This document shows, in pieces, positions 34,102 to 43,303 of a stretch of DNA of 64,000 nt. The notes beneath the pieces are model-generated. The model saw only the letters and a list, made by a program, of their open reading frames with translations, was not told the DNA's origin and did no database searches. The stretch comes from Aquamicrobium sp. LC103. Its GTDB lineage: Bacteria > Pseudomonadota > Alphaproteobacteria > Rhizobiales > Rhizobiaceae. Made by a program: the position numbers and the translations under genes. Location of the stretch: assembly GCF_001014615.2 (NCBI RefSeq), contig NZ_LBCQ02000003.1:62001-126000 (forward strand), read 5' to 3'. How positions within the stretch are numbered: position 1 is the stretch's first letter; each line of letters opens with the position of its first letter.

Positions 34102-36495
34102 TCATTCGGGAACCGCGTCGCGTCTGGACCTGCGCCGCTTCGGCGGTGCCGGCTTTGCCGTCGCCGGAGGCGCGGTGTAGGCGATCTCGATCCCCTCCCG
34201 CCCGAAAACCTCGATAATCTGGAAACGTATCTCGTTGCCGACCGAACCTTGCGTGTTGATGTCGGCGAGGAACAGGCGCGCCTCGAACTCCAGGAAATTG
34301 GTGCCGAAATTGGTGAATGCGACGAACGGCTCGGGGTTCCTCAGCGCGAGCGGGTGGCTGGCGATGATATCCGTGAGAAGCTGGTGCACCTTGCGGACGT
34401 CGGAGCCATAGGGGACGCCGACGCGGATTTCCGTGCGGCCGAGCTTGTTGCGGTGGGTCCAGTTGCCGACCGCCGAATTGATTAGCTCCGAATTGGGCAG
34501 GATGACCGTCTGCTTCTGGAAAGTCTCGATCTCGGTCGCGCGCACGCTGATCTTCTTGACCGTGCCGGTCACGGCGCCGGCGACGATCCAGTCGCCGACC
34601 TTGAACGGCCGCTCCGCGAGAAGGATGAGACCGGAGACGAAGTTCGACACCACGTTCTGCAGGCCGAAGCCGATGCCGAGCGAAAGCGCGCCGGCGATGA
34701 GCGCCAGGCTCGAGAGATCGATGCCGGCGGCGGAAATGCCGATCAGGCCGGCGAGCGCCACGCCGGCATAGCCGACCGCCGTGCTGATCGAATTGCGCAC
34801 ACCGGCATCCACGCGTCCGCGCGCCATGACCTTGCCGTCGAGCCAGTGCTGGAACCCGCGGGTGAGGAAATAGCCGATCACGAAGACCAGCACGCCGGTG
34901 AGGATGCCGATCAGCGAGATCGAGATCGAGCCGATGCGCACCTCGGTGGCGAAATTGTAGGTCCAGGCGCGCATGTCGCCCCACTGGAAGCCCCATTGCA
35001 GGAGGATCAGCGGAATGCCGACGGCGAGGATGAGGATGTCGATGACGACGCTGGCGGCGAGGCCGAGCTGGTCCTCCGTTGTCTCGTCGAAATGGAAGCG
35101 CGCCGTGAGCCGCCGTCCGAGCGCGGTTTTCCCGAATGCGCCGAGCTCGGAGATCGCGCTGGCCGAGAGGTAGCCGATATACATGGTCGCCAGGATCGCG
35201 CCGGTGATGACGATCTGCTGCGACATGAAGCGGGCGAAGCCGATATAGCCGAGCAGCGCGGCAAGGACCGTCGTGCCGCCGAGACCGAAGAGCAGCACGC
35301 GGAACAGCGTCCCCCAGCGGCGCGGCCTTCCGTCATAGCCGATATAGGGCTTCACCGTGGCGATCAGGATGACCAGCACGCCGACGATGACGGTGGCGAC
35401 GAGGCTCTTGGCGATGGTGAGCGAAAGCGGCGAGCTCATCACCACGTTCACCCGGCTCAGGAAGAAATCCGCGCTGGCGACCAGCGCCGTCAGCCAGACC
35501 AGCCAGAAAAGCACGCGCGCCGCGCGCGGCTCGACCGGAACGAGCCGCCATTCCGGGAGGTTCGGCGAAAATACCGCGCTCGCGAGCCGATAGACGAAGA
35601 AGACGATGGCGATGACGTTGAAGAACGACACCATCAACTGCGCGATGTCGTGCCTCAGCACGCCGAAATAGTTGAAGAAGAAGTGGGTGGCGAACAGGAA
35701 GACGGCGAGCGCGGCCGACGGCAGCAATGTCGACCAGAACGCCACCGAGAGGCGCGTCAGGTAGGACGGCTCCTCGTTTTCCGGGTCGGCCTCGATGAGG
35801 TTGCCGAACAGGCGCCTTCCGCCGAACAACAGCACCGCGGCGGCCAGCAGCGCGAAGAACGTGGCCAGGAGCACCGAGGAGAGCTTGTAGTTGACCGCGA
35901 AGCGGACCCAGGAGGACAGGGCCTGATAGAGCTTCGAGCTCTCGGCCGCGAATTCGCCGAGCACCCTCGGACTCAGCGCCGTCGAAAGATCGTAGCGCCG
36001 GGAAAGCGTGTTGGAGAACAGGTCGCGCCTGATCTGCGCGATCTCCTCGATCATCTTGTTGGCGCGCAGCGAAAGCTTTTCCGCGTCGCCCAGGAGCGTG
36101 TTGATTTCCGCCTTCTCGTTGAGGAGGCTCTGACGCTCCTCCGTCAGCGCGGCCGGCTCGGGCGGGCTTCCCTCGCCGGGCGCCGGGCCGATCTCGTCGA
36201 GGCGGTTGTTGATGGCGGCAAGCCGGGGACGAAAGGCGACGCCGCTCGCGATCAGGCGGCGTGCCTGCTCCTCGAGATGATTGCGCACTTCGACGAGCGC
36301 CGCGTCGTCGTAGAGATTGGAACGCATGCGCAGTTCGAGATCGTCGGTGCGCCGGGTGATCTCGGCGATCGCCGCCCGCTGCTCCACCAGCAAATTGGAG
36401 CCGTTGTCCTGCCCGAAGGAAGGCGAGGACAGAATGGCGAGCAACAGCGCCACCAAGACCGCAAGGCGCGAAGTAACGGGAACCGGCAGCTTCAT
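34102..36495 (-). CDS. MscS-family mechanosensitive channel with DUF3772 N-terminus
   Basis: A 797-residue inner-membrane protein: signal-like N-terminus (MKLPVPVTSRLAVLVALLLAILSSPSFG), a periplasmic DUF3772 coiled region (about 40-190), about 10 membrane helices and the MscS pore with GIGFGLQNVVSNFVSGLIL and ERPFKVGDWI. It resembles MscK/YbdG-size channels that release solutes on osmotic down-shock. I start at ATG 36495, where the signal begins; an in-frame upstream start at 36678 would add 61 basic residues. Divergent from soxB. Confidence 0.88.
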   Translation of the reverse strand: MKLPVPVTSRLAVLVALLLAILSSPSFGQDNGSNLLVEQRAAIAEITRRTDDLELRMRSNLYDDAALVEVRNHLEEQARRLIASGVAFRPRLAAINNRLDEIGPAPGEGSPPEPAALTEERQSLLNEKAEINTLLGDAEKLSLRANKMIEEIAQIRRDLFSNTLSRRYDLSTALSPRVLGEFAAESSKLYQALSSWVRFAVNYKLSSVLLATFFALLAAAVLLFGGRRLFGNLIEADPENEEPSYLTRLSVAFWSTLLPSAALAVFLFATHFFFNYFGVLRHDIAQLMVSFFNVIAIVFFVYRLASAVFSPNLPEWRLVPVEPRAARVLFWLVWLTALVASADFFLSRVNVVMSSPLSLTIAKSLVATVIVGVLVILIATVKPYIGYDGRPRRWGTLFRVLLFGLGGTTVLAALLGYIGFARFMSQQIVITGAILATMYIGYLSASAISELGAFGKTALGRRLTARFHFDETTEDQLGLAASVVIDILILAVGIPLILLQWGFQWGDMRAWTYNFATEVRIGSISISLIGILTGVLVFVIGYFLTRGFQHWLDGKVMARGRVDAGVRNSISTAVGYAGVALAGLIGISAAGIDLSSLALIAGALSLGIGFGLQNVVSNFVSGLILLAERPFKVGDWIVAGAVTGTVKKISVRATEIETFQKQTVILPNSELINSAVGNWTHRNKLGRTEIRVGVPYGSDVRKVHQLLTDIIASHPLALRNPEPFVAFTNFGTNFLEFEARLFLADINTQGSVGNEIRFQIIEVFGREGIEIAYTAPPATAKPAPPKRRRSRRDAVPE

Positions 36496-36586
36496 TCTAT
36501 GGAAGGCTCTCTTTGGATCCGAGCCCGCATTGATACTGAGCGCGCGAGGAGCCGGCAAGCCGCAGGACGCGGCGACCCTGGGGAAG

Positions 36587-36615
36587 GTCGGTCCAGCGAA
36601 AGCCCATGGCGCTTT
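36587..36615 (+). promoter_or_regulatory. Candidate AraC/GbdR-type site upstream of soxB
   Basis: GCCCATGGCGC (36602-36612) differs by one base from the sites at 5306 and 25868. GTCGG at 36587 stands 21 bp before GGCGC at 36608, the same spacing as upstream of the dehydrogenase. It ends about 80 bp before the soxB ATG; TATAGG at 36643 may be the -10 box. Confidence 0.45.
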
Positions 36616-36696
36616 ATTTACCTTGCGCCGCCGGCGTGATCTATAGGGTTGCGGATCGTTCGTCGCCCGCGGGGACATTCAAACGGCTGGCAAGGC

Positions 36697-37956
36697 ATGG
36701 CGGAATATTCATTTCTTTCGCTTCTCAAGAATGCATGGAACGGCAATCGGGACTGGAAACCGGCCTGGCGCAAGCCCGACCCAAGGCCGGCCTATGACGT
36801 CGTCATCATAGGCGGTGGCGGGCATGGGCTCTCGACGGCCTATTACCTCGCCAAGGAGCACGGCATCGCCAATGTGGCGGTGCTGGAGAAGGGCTATCTC
36901 GGTTCCGGCAATATCGGCCGCAACACGACGATGATCCGGTCGAACTACCTGCTGCCGGCCAACCAGCGTTTCTACGAGCATTCGATGAAGCTGTGGGAAA
37001 GCCTCTCCCACGACCTCAACTACAATGTGATGTTCTCGCAGCGCGGATGCCTGAACCTCGCGCACTCGCCGGCGCAGCTGGACGATTTCGCCCGGCGCGG
37101 CAACGCCATGCGCCACGCCGGCATCGACGCCGAACTGATGAGCAGGGAGCAGATACGCCGCTTCGTGCCGGCGCTCGACATCGATTTCGGCGGCCGCTTT
37201 CCCGTCGTGGGCGGGCTGATACAGCGCCGCGCCGGCACGGCGCGCCACGACGCGGTCGCCTGGGGCTATGCCCGCGCCGCCGACAGGCGCGGGGTGGACA
37301 TCATCGAGAACTGCGAGGTGACGGGCTTCCTGCGCGACGCCGACCGCATCGTCGGCGTGGCGACCACGCGCGGCGAAATCCGCGCCGGAAAGGTGGCGGT
37401 CGCGGTGGCGGGCTCGACCGGGCGCGTCATGAAGCTCGCCGGCGTCGACCGGCTGCCGATCGAGAGCCACGTGCTGCAGGCCTTCGTGTCGGAAGGCATC
37501 AAGCCGTTCATGGACACGGTCGTGACTTTCGGGGCGGGCCATCTCTACGTCACGCAGTCCGACAAGGGCGGCATGGTGTTCGGCGGCGACATCGACGGCT
37601 ACAACACCTATGCCCAGCGCGGCAACCTGCCGATCGTCGAGGACGTGATGTCGGAAATGTGCGCCATGTTCCCCGGCCTGACGCGCGTGCGCCTGCTGCG
37701 CTCCTGGGGCGGGATCATGGACATGTCGATGGACGGCTCGCCGATCATCACAACCGGCCCCCTGCCCGGCATGTATCTCAACTGCGGCTGGTGCTACGGC
37801 GGCTTCAAGGCGACGCCCGCGTCCGGCTGGTGCTTCGCCTGGACGATCGCCAGGGACGAGCCCCATCCAATCAACGCCCCCTTCGCGCTCGACCGCTTCC
37901 ATCGCGGCATTCTCATCGACGAAAAGGGTCAGGGCGCCACGCCGAAGCTTCACTGA
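36697..37956 (+). CDS. soxB: Sarcosine oxidase subunit beta
   Basis: A 419-residue flavoprotein, MAEYSFLSLLKNAWNGNRDWKPAW..., with the FAD motif VVIIGGGGHGLSTAYYLA at about 31-48. This is the beta subunit of the heterotetrameric sarcosine oxidase, holding FAD and covalent FMN, where sarcosine is oxidised to glycine with methylene-H4F and H2O2. ATG 36697 has AAGG close upstream and matches the usual SoxB start. First gene of soxBDAG. Confidence 0.94.
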   Translation: MAEYSFLSLLKNAWNGNRDWKPAWRKPDPRPAYDVVIIGGGGHGLSTAYYLAKEHGIANVAVLEKGYLGSGNIGRNTTMIRSNYLLPANQRFYEHSMKLWESLSHDLNYNVMFSQRGCLNLAHSPAQLDDFARRGNAMRHAGIDAELMSREQIRRFVPALDIDFGGRFPVVGGLIQRRAGTARHDAVAWGYARAADRRGVDIIENCEVTGFLRDADRIVGVATTRGEIRAGKVAVAVAGSTGRVMKLAGVDRLPIESHVLQAFVSEGIKPFMDTVVTFGAGHLYVTQSDKGGMVFGGDIDGYNTYAQRGNLPIVEDVMSEMCAMFPGLTRVRLLRSWGGIMDMSMDGSPIITTGPLPGMYLNCGWCYGGFKATPASGWCFAWTIARDEPHPINAPFALDRFHRGILIDEKGQGATPKLH

Positions 37957-37967
37957 CGGGTACGAAG

Positions 37968-38270
37968 ATGCTGATCACCTGCCCCTATTGCGGACCGCGC
38001 GACCTGGCTGAATTCTCCTACCAGGGAGACGCCAACCGCACCCGGCCGGATCCTGCGTCGACCGACCCGGAAGCCTGGAACGCCTACGTCTACGACCGGG
38101 CGAACACCGCCGGCGACCACCGCGAATACTGGCAGCATTCGGGCGGCTGCCGCGTCCATCTCGCGGTGACCCGGAACACGCTGACCCACGAAATAAAGGA
38201 CGTCGCCCTCGCCCGCGACGGCGCTGTGAAAAAACCTTCCGCGCGCAGGAAGACGGGGGCGAAGGCATGA
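37968..38270 (+). CDS. soxD: Sarcosine oxidase subunit delta
   Basis: A 100-residue zinc protein starting MLITCPYCGPRDLAEFSYQGDA, with a second Cys/His area at HREYWQHSGGCRVH. It is the small delta subunit that binds zinc and links alpha and beta. It starts 11 bp after soxB and overlaps soxA by ATGA (38267-38270). Confidence 0.94.
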   Translation: MLITCPYCGPRDLAEFSYQGDANRTRPDPASTDPEAWNAYVYDRANTAGDHREYWQHSGGCRVHLAVTRNTLTHEIKDVALARDGAVKKPSARRKTGAKA

Positions 38271-41260
38271 GCGCTGGACGTGCCCCCAGCGGCGGCCGGA
38301 TCGACCGCGCCCGCAGCATCCGCTTCACCTTCGACGGAAGGAGCTATTCCGGGCATGCGGGCGACACGCTGGCCTCCGCGCTGCTTGCCAACGGCGTGTC
38401 GATGGTCGCCCGCTCGTTCAAGTACCACCGTCCGCGCGGCGTCCTTTCGGCCGGCGTCGACGAACCTTCCGCGCTGGTCACAGTCCTCAGGGGCAAGGTC
38501 CGGGAACCCAACGTCCCGGCGACGCAGATCGAGATTTTCGACGGCCTCGTCACCGAAAGCCAGAACCGGTTCCCCTCGCTGGATTTCGACTTCGGCGCAA
38601 TGAACAGCCTCGCCGGAGATCTCTTCTCGGCCGGCTTCTACTACAAGACCTTCATGGGGCCGGTGATCGGGCCGCTTCGGGGCACGCGCTTCTGGATGTT
38701 CTGCGAATGGTTCATTCGCAGGGCCGCCGGTCTCGGCCGCGCCGGCCATGAGCGGGATCCTGCCCGCTACGAACGCATGAACGCCTTCTGCGACGTGCTT
38801 GTCGTGGGTTCCGGTCCCGCGGGTCTTGCCGCGGCGAAGGCGGCGGCCGTGGGTGGCAAGCGTGTGATCCTCGCCGAGCAGGAGCCGGTTCTCGGCGGCT
38901 CTGCCAAATGGAGCGGCGAGACGATCGACGGGATCGAGGCCGCCGAATGGGCGTCGGCGCGCGAGGCGGAGCTTGCCGGCATGCCCGATGTGCGGCTCCT
39001 GCCGCGCACCGCCGTCTGGGGCTATTACGACGGCAACACGCTCGCCGCCCTGGAGCGCGTGAACGACCACAAGGCCGATGCCGCGCCGGGCGAGCCGCGC
39101 CACCGCCATTGGACGATCCGCGCCGGCGCGGTGGTGCTCGCCACCGGCGCCTTCGAGCGGCCGCTGGTATTTCCGGGCAACGACGTGCCGGGCGTGATGC
39201 TGGCAGGCGCAGCCGAGCGCTACGCGGTCGAATACGGCGTCTTGCCCGGGCGTCGGATCGTCCTTTTCACCAACAACGACAGCACCTATCGAGCAGCGGC
39301 CGCCCTGCGGCGCGCTGGCGCCGCGATCGCGGCGATCATCGATGCGCGCCGCGAGATTTCGGCCGGCGCGCGGCAGCTCGCGCAGGAAGCGGGCGGCGAG
39401 CTGCTCACCGGCCATGCCGTTGTGGCGACCAGCGGCCGCAAGGCGCTTTCCGGCATATCGGTTCAACGGTACGACGCCGCTTCCGAAGTGCTTTCCGGAG
39501 AGCCTCGCCAGATCGAGGCGGATTGCCTCGCCGTTTCGGGCGGCTGGTCGCCCGCCATCCACCTCGCCAGCCAGGCCGGCCAGGCCCCGCAGTGGGACGA
39601 GCGGCTGCAGGCCTTCCTGCCGCCGAAGCCGACACAGAACTGGATCGGAGCCGGCGCATTCGACGGCGCCTTCACCACGCGGGAGACGATAGCCGAAGGA
39701 ACGGCGGCCGGTGCGACTGCAGCCGGCGCGCGTGCTTCGCGGGCGAAGCCTCCCGAGGTCGAAGCTCCCGAATTGGATGCCGCGCCCGCCCCTATCTTCG
39801 AGATCAAGGCCAAGGGCAAGGCCTTCGTCGACCTCCAGCACGACGTGACCGCCGAGGACGTGCGGCTCGCCCATCGTGAAGGCTTCGTCTCGGTGGAGCA
39901 TCTGAAACGCTACACGACGCTCGGCATGGCCACCGACCAGGGCAAGACGTCGAACGTTCCCGGTCTCGCCATCATGGCGGATGCGGCGGGCAAGTCGATA
40001 CCCGAGGTCGGCACCACGCGCTTCCGCCCGCCCTTTTCGTCGGTTCCGCTGGGCGCGCTGGCGGCCGAGCGCCATGGCGACCTGAAACCCGAGCGGCTGA
40101 CGCCGATGCATGACTGGCATGTCGAGAATGGAGCGAGGATGTACACGGCGGGCCTGTGGCTGCGACCGCAGATCTACGGCCTGCCCGGCGAGACGGTCGA
40201 GCAGGCCTATGTGCGCGAGACGCGGACGGTACGCGACGGCGTCGGCATCGTCGACGTCTCCACGCTCGGAAAGATCGCCGTGCAAGGCCCCGACGCGGCC
40301 GAATTCCTCGACCGGGTCTACACCAATCTGTTCTCGACGCTGCCGGTCAACAAGGCGCGCTACGGCCTGATGCTGCGTGAGGAAGGCATCGCCTTCGACG
40401 ACGGCACCACCTGGCGCCTCGCCGAGCACGAATTCCTGATGACCACCACCACGGCGAATGCCGGCAAGGTGATGCAGCATCTGGAATATTACCTCGACAC
40501 GGTGTGGCCGGAGCTGCGCGTCCACGTCGCCTCGGTCACCGACCAATGGGCGGGCGCGGCCCTGTCCGGGCCGAAATCTCGCGAGGTGCTTGCCGCCTGC
40601 ATGAAGGGCACGGCCGTCGGCGACGACGCCTTGCCCTTCATGGGCATCGTCCATGGCGAGATCGCCGACGTGCCGGTGACGGTCTGCCGGCTCTCCTTCT
40701 CAGGCGAGCTCGCCTATGAAATCTATTGCGGCGCGGGCCATGGCATCCATGTCTGGGAAGCGCTCATGGAGGCGGGAGAGCCTTTCGGCATCGTGCCCTA
40801 CGGCCTCGAGGCGCTCGGCACCATGCGCATCGAGAAGGGCCATGTCACCGGCGCCGAGATCGACGGCCGCACCACGGCGCGCGACCTGCATCTCGACTGG
40901 ATGCTTTCGAAAAGGAAGCCCTTCATCGGCTCCGCGATGATGGACCGCGAGGGACTCGTCGCGCCGGATCGCATCCAGCTCGTCGGCGTCGTTTCGCTCG
41001 ACAACCGGGCACTCAACGGCGGCGCGCACATCGTCGAGGAACTCGATCCGGAAAATCCGCGCGGCTCCGTCGGCCATGTGACGGCGGCCTGCTACTCGCC
41101 CGTGCTCGGCAAATATATCGGCCTGGCGCTGGTGAAGGGTGGCAAGGCGCGCCACGGCACCCGCGCCCATGTCTCCGATCCCCTGCGCAAGCGCTTCGGC
41201 CCGGTCGAGATCGTCAGCCATCACTTCTTCGATCCGGAAGGGAGCCGCATGCATGGTTGA
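38267..41260 (+). CDS. soxA: Sarcosine oxidase subunit alpha
   Basis: A 997-residue subunit. The N-terminal part (about 15-100, RFTFDGRSYSGHAGDTLASALLANGV) is the ferredoxin-like Fer2_4 fold; the NAD/FAD Rossmann motif is VLVVGSGPAGLAAAKAA (about 179-195); the C-terminal ~380 residues are GcvT-like and bind folate (WGA/LSGPKSREVL, LSFSGELAYEIY). It receives the formaldehyde-level carbon and makes methylene-H4F. Overlaps soxD and soxG. Confidence 0.95.
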   Translation: MSAGRAPSGGRIDRARSIRFTFDGRSYSGHAGDTLASALLANGVSMVARSFKYHRPRGVLSAGVDEPSALVTVLRGKVREPNVPATQIEIFDGLVTESQNRFPSLDFDFGAMNSLAGDLFSAGFYYKTFMGPVIGPLRGTRFWMFCEWFIRRAAGLGRAGHERDPARYERMNAFCDVLVVGSGPAGLAAAKAAAVGGKRVILAEQEPVLGGSAKWSGETIDGIEAAEWASAREAELAGMPDVRLLPRTAVWGYYDGNTLAALERVNDHKADAAPGEPRHRHWTIRAGAVVLATGAFERPLVFPGNDVPGVMLAGAAERYAVEYGVLPGRRIVLFTNNDSTYRAAAALRRAGAAIAAIIDARREISAGARQLAQEAGGELLTGHAVVATSGRKALSGISVQRYDAASEVLSGEPRQIEADCLAVSGGWSPAIHLASQAGQAPQWDERLQAFLPPKPTQNWIGAGAFDGAFTTRETIAEGTAAGATAAGARASRAKPPEVEAPELDAAPAPIFEIKAKGKAFVDLQHDVTAEDVRLAHREGFVSVEHLKRYTTLGMATDQGKTSNVPGLAIMADAAGKSIPEVGTTRFRPPFSSVPLGALAAERHGDLKPERLTPMHDWHVENGARMYTAGLWLRPQIYGLPGETVEQAYVRETRTVRDGVGIVDVSTLGKIAVQGPDAAEFLDRVYTNLFSTLPVNKARYGLMLREEGIAFDDGTTWRLAEHEFLMTTTTANAGKVMQHLEYYLDTVWPELRVHVASVTDQWAGAALSGPKSREVLAACMKGTAVGDDALPFMGIVHGEIADVPVTVCRLSFSGELAYEIYCGAGHGIHVWEALMEAGEPFGIVPYGLEALGTMRIEKGHVTGAEIDGRTTARDLHLDWMLSKRKPFIGSAMMDREGLVAPDRIQLVGVVSLDNRALNGGAHIVEELDPENPRGSVGHVTAACYSPVLGKYIGLALVKGGKARHGTRAHVSDPLRKRFGPVEIVSHHFFDPEGSRMHG

Positions 41261-41840
41261 GCCCGTTTCCCCGCTCGGCCCGGCCCATCGCCCCGGCCGG
41301 CACGGCAATCCCGCCAGCGGTATCGGCGTGACGCTGAGCGAGACGCGGCCGGGCTCGATCGTCGAGGCCGCGGGCTGGCCCGGCGCCGAGAAGGCGCTGA
41401 TCGCCGCCATCAGGAAGGCGACCGGCCTCGCCCTGCCTGACGGCGCCGGCGGGGGCACCACGGCCAAGTCCAGATCCGCCTTCGGCATCGCCCCGGGAAA
41501 ATTCCTGATCGTCGACCAGGCGGAGGGCGCCGCCGAGGCGCTTCGCGCCGAAATCCCGATCGAAACCGGCACGGTAACGGATCTTTCGCATGGGCGCACG
41601 GCGCTGCGCATCGCCGGACCCAAGGCGGAATGGGTGCTTGCCAAATTCTACGCGCTGGACTTCTCGTTGCCGGCCTTTCCCGTTTCCGCCGGCCGCGCCA
41701 CCGTCCATCACGACATCTTCACCCAGATCCAACGGACGGGCGAGGATCAGTTCGACCTCTATGTCTTCCGCTCCTTCGCGCGCGGCTTCTGGACCACGCT
41801 CTGCCATGGAGCGGAAGAGGTCGGATACGAGGTGAGATAG
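41253..41840 (+). CDS. soxG: Sarcosine oxidase subunit gamma
   Basis: A 195-residue SoxG. It starts within the last codons of soxA (41253-41260); GGAAGGGAG lies upstream. Motifs: FGIAPGKFLIVDQ and VTDLSHGRTALRIAGPKAEWVLAK, with the C-terminal YVFRSFARGFWTTLCHGAEEVGYEV. It completes the tetramer. No glyA, folD or purU follows; the next gene is convergent. Confidence 0.93.
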   Translation: MVEPVSPLGPAHRPGRHGNPASGIGVTLSETRPGSIVEAAGWPGAEKALIAAIRKATGLALPDGAGGGTTAKSRSAFGIAPGKFLIVDQAEGAAEALRAEIPIETGTVTDLSHGRTALRIAGPKAEWVLAKFYALDFSLPAFPVSAGRATVHHDIFTQIQRTGEDQFDLYVFRSFARGFWTTLCHGAEEVGYEVR

Positions 41841-41844
41841 CGCC

Positions 41845-42585
41845 TCAGGCGTTCGCGCCGCCGTCGATGGTGAACTCGGCCCCGGTGACGCCGCGCGCCG
41901 CCGGTCCGGCGAGCCAGGCGACGAGATCGGCGACGTCGGCCGGGTCACCGTAGCGCTGGATCGCCATCAGCGAACGCTGCGTGTCGGCGTCTTCGCCCGC
42001 CGCCGGGTTCATGTCGGTGTCGGTCGAACCGGGATGCACCACATTGGCGGTTATGCCGCGCGGCCCGAGATCACGGGCGAGGCCGCGCGCGAAGCCGGTC
42101 AGCGCCGCCTTGCTCAACGCATAGAGGCTGATGCCCGGTCCCGGCACGCGCCGGGCGAGATTGCTGCCGATCATGACGGTGCGGCCGCCGTCGCGCATAT
42201 GGGCGACCGCCGCGCGGGTGGCGGCGAAGACGGCGCGGACATTGACGTCCACCGTCCGGTCGAAATCCTCGAGGGTCAGCTCGGAGATATGGCCCGCGTC
42301 GAAGATGCCGGCATTGTTGACCAATATGTCCACGCGACCGAACCGCTCGACGGTCGCGGCTATGGCGGCCTCGACGGCTGCGGCGTCGCGATTGTCGGCG
42401 GAGATCGCCAGCCCGCTCCCGCCCGCTCCTTCGATATCCCGCACGACGGACGCGGCACGCTCCGCCGAACGCGCATAGGTGATCGCGACGTCGGCGCCGT
42501 CCGCGGCGAGCTTCCTGGCGATGGCCGCGCCGATGCCGCGACTGCCGCCGGTGACGAGCGCGACCTTGCCGGACAAATTCCGCAT
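41845..42585 (-). CDS. SDR-family oxidoreductase
   Basis: A 246-residue classical short-chain dehydrogenase: VTGGSRGIGAAIA at the N-terminus, NNAG and the YALSK catalytic motif (SLYALSKAAL). The ATG at 42585 has GGAG 8 nt upstream. It is divergent from a TetR gene, and an 18-bp palindrome overlaps its leader, so it is probably repressed by that TetR protein. Substrate unknown (3-oxoacyl-ACP reductase-like). Confidence 0.88.
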   Translation of the reverse strand: MRNLSGKVALVTGGSRGIGAAIARKLAADGADVAITYARSAERAASVVRDIEGAGGSGLAISADNRDAAAVEAAIAATVERFGRVDILVNNAGIFDAGHISELTLEDFDRTVDVNVRAVFAATRAAVAHMRDGGRTVMIGSNLARRVPGPGISLYALSKAALTGFARGLARDLGPRGITANVVHPGSTDTDMNPAAGEDADTQRSLMAIQRYGDPADVADLVAWLAGPAARGVTGAEFTIDGGANA

Positions 42586-42600
42586 GTTGTTTCTCCATTT

Positions 42601-42618
42601 ATGTATCAATCGATACAT
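42601..42618. promoter_or_regulatory. TetR-type operator 1
   Basis: ATGTATC-AATC-GATACAT: perfect 7-bp arms. It stands 16 bp before the SDR start. A second, weaker copy is next to the TetR gene. Confidence 0.75.
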
Positions 42619-42656
42619 ATTTCATTGCAGCCTTGTCGGGCACGGTCAAGTGATTT

Positions 42657-42674
42657 ATTTATCGATCAATACAA
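42657..42674. promoter_or_regulatory. TetR-type operator 2
   Basis: TTTATCGATCAATACAAA matches the first palindrome in inverted orientation at most positions (TGTAT-TGATCGATA on the other strand). It ends 14 bp before the TetR ATG and overlaps its ribosome binding region. Confidence 0.6.
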
Positions 42675-42688
42675 AAAAGGAAACAGCC

Positions 42689-43303
42689 ATGGCAGACAGA
42701 GGCCGGCCGCGCAGGTTCGATCGCGAGAACGCGCTGAAGAGCGCGATGGTGCTGTTCTGGAAAAAGGGCTACGCGGGCGCGTCGCTTTCCGACCTGACGG
42801 CGGCGATGGGCATAAACTCGCCCAGCCTCTACGCCGCCTTCGGCTCCAAGGAAGCGCTTTTTCGCGAAGCGCTGGCGCTCTACGGCAAAAGCGAAAGCGG
42901 GGAGATTTGGGAACCGATCGTAACCGGACGCACGGCGCGCGAGGCGATCGCCGGTTTCCTGCACGGCACCGCGATCTCTTTCACCCGGCCTGGCAAGCCA
43001 GCGGGTTGCCTTGTCGTTCTGGGCGCGCTGCATGCCGACGACGCCGGCGAGGCAGTATGCGGAGCCTTGCGCGACAAGCGCGTGGAAAACGTCGCCGAAA
43101 TCAGCGAGCGGCTTAAACGGGCGATCGCCGAGGGCGAACTGCCGCCGTCGATCGACTGCGACGCGATCGCGTCCTTCTACGTGACGGTGCAGCAGGGCAT
43201 GTCGATCCAGGCGCGCGATGGGGCGAGCCGCGAAACGCTTCTCGCCATCGCGGACGGCGCCATGGCGGCCTGGGATCGCCTGACGACCGCTGAGTCTACC
43301 TGA
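42689..43303 (+). CDS. TetR/AcrR-family regulator
   Basis: A 204-residue regulator: N-terminal HTH (about 10-60, FWKKGYAGASLSDLTAAMGINSPSLYAAFGSKEALF). AAGGAAAC lies just before the ATG at 42689. It faces the SDR gene across a region with two matching palindromes, indicating local autoregulation and control of the SDR gene. Ligand unknown. Confidence 0.88.
   Translation: MADRGRPRRFDRENALKSAMVLFWKKGYAGASLSDLTAAMGINSPSLYAAFGSKEALFREALALYGKSESGEIWEPIVTGRTAREAIAGFLHGTAISFTRPGKPAGCLVVLGALHADDAGEAVCGALRDKRVENVAEISERLKRAIAEGELPPSIDCDAIASFYVTVQQGMSIQARDGASRETLLAIADGAMAAWDRLTTAEST

Noticed and set aside
34090-34104. TGAATG-AAG-CATTCA inverted repeat as a further LysR site or terminator
   Set aside because: It overlaps the stop codon of the channel gene, has no T-run and differs in spacing from the repeat at 20333.
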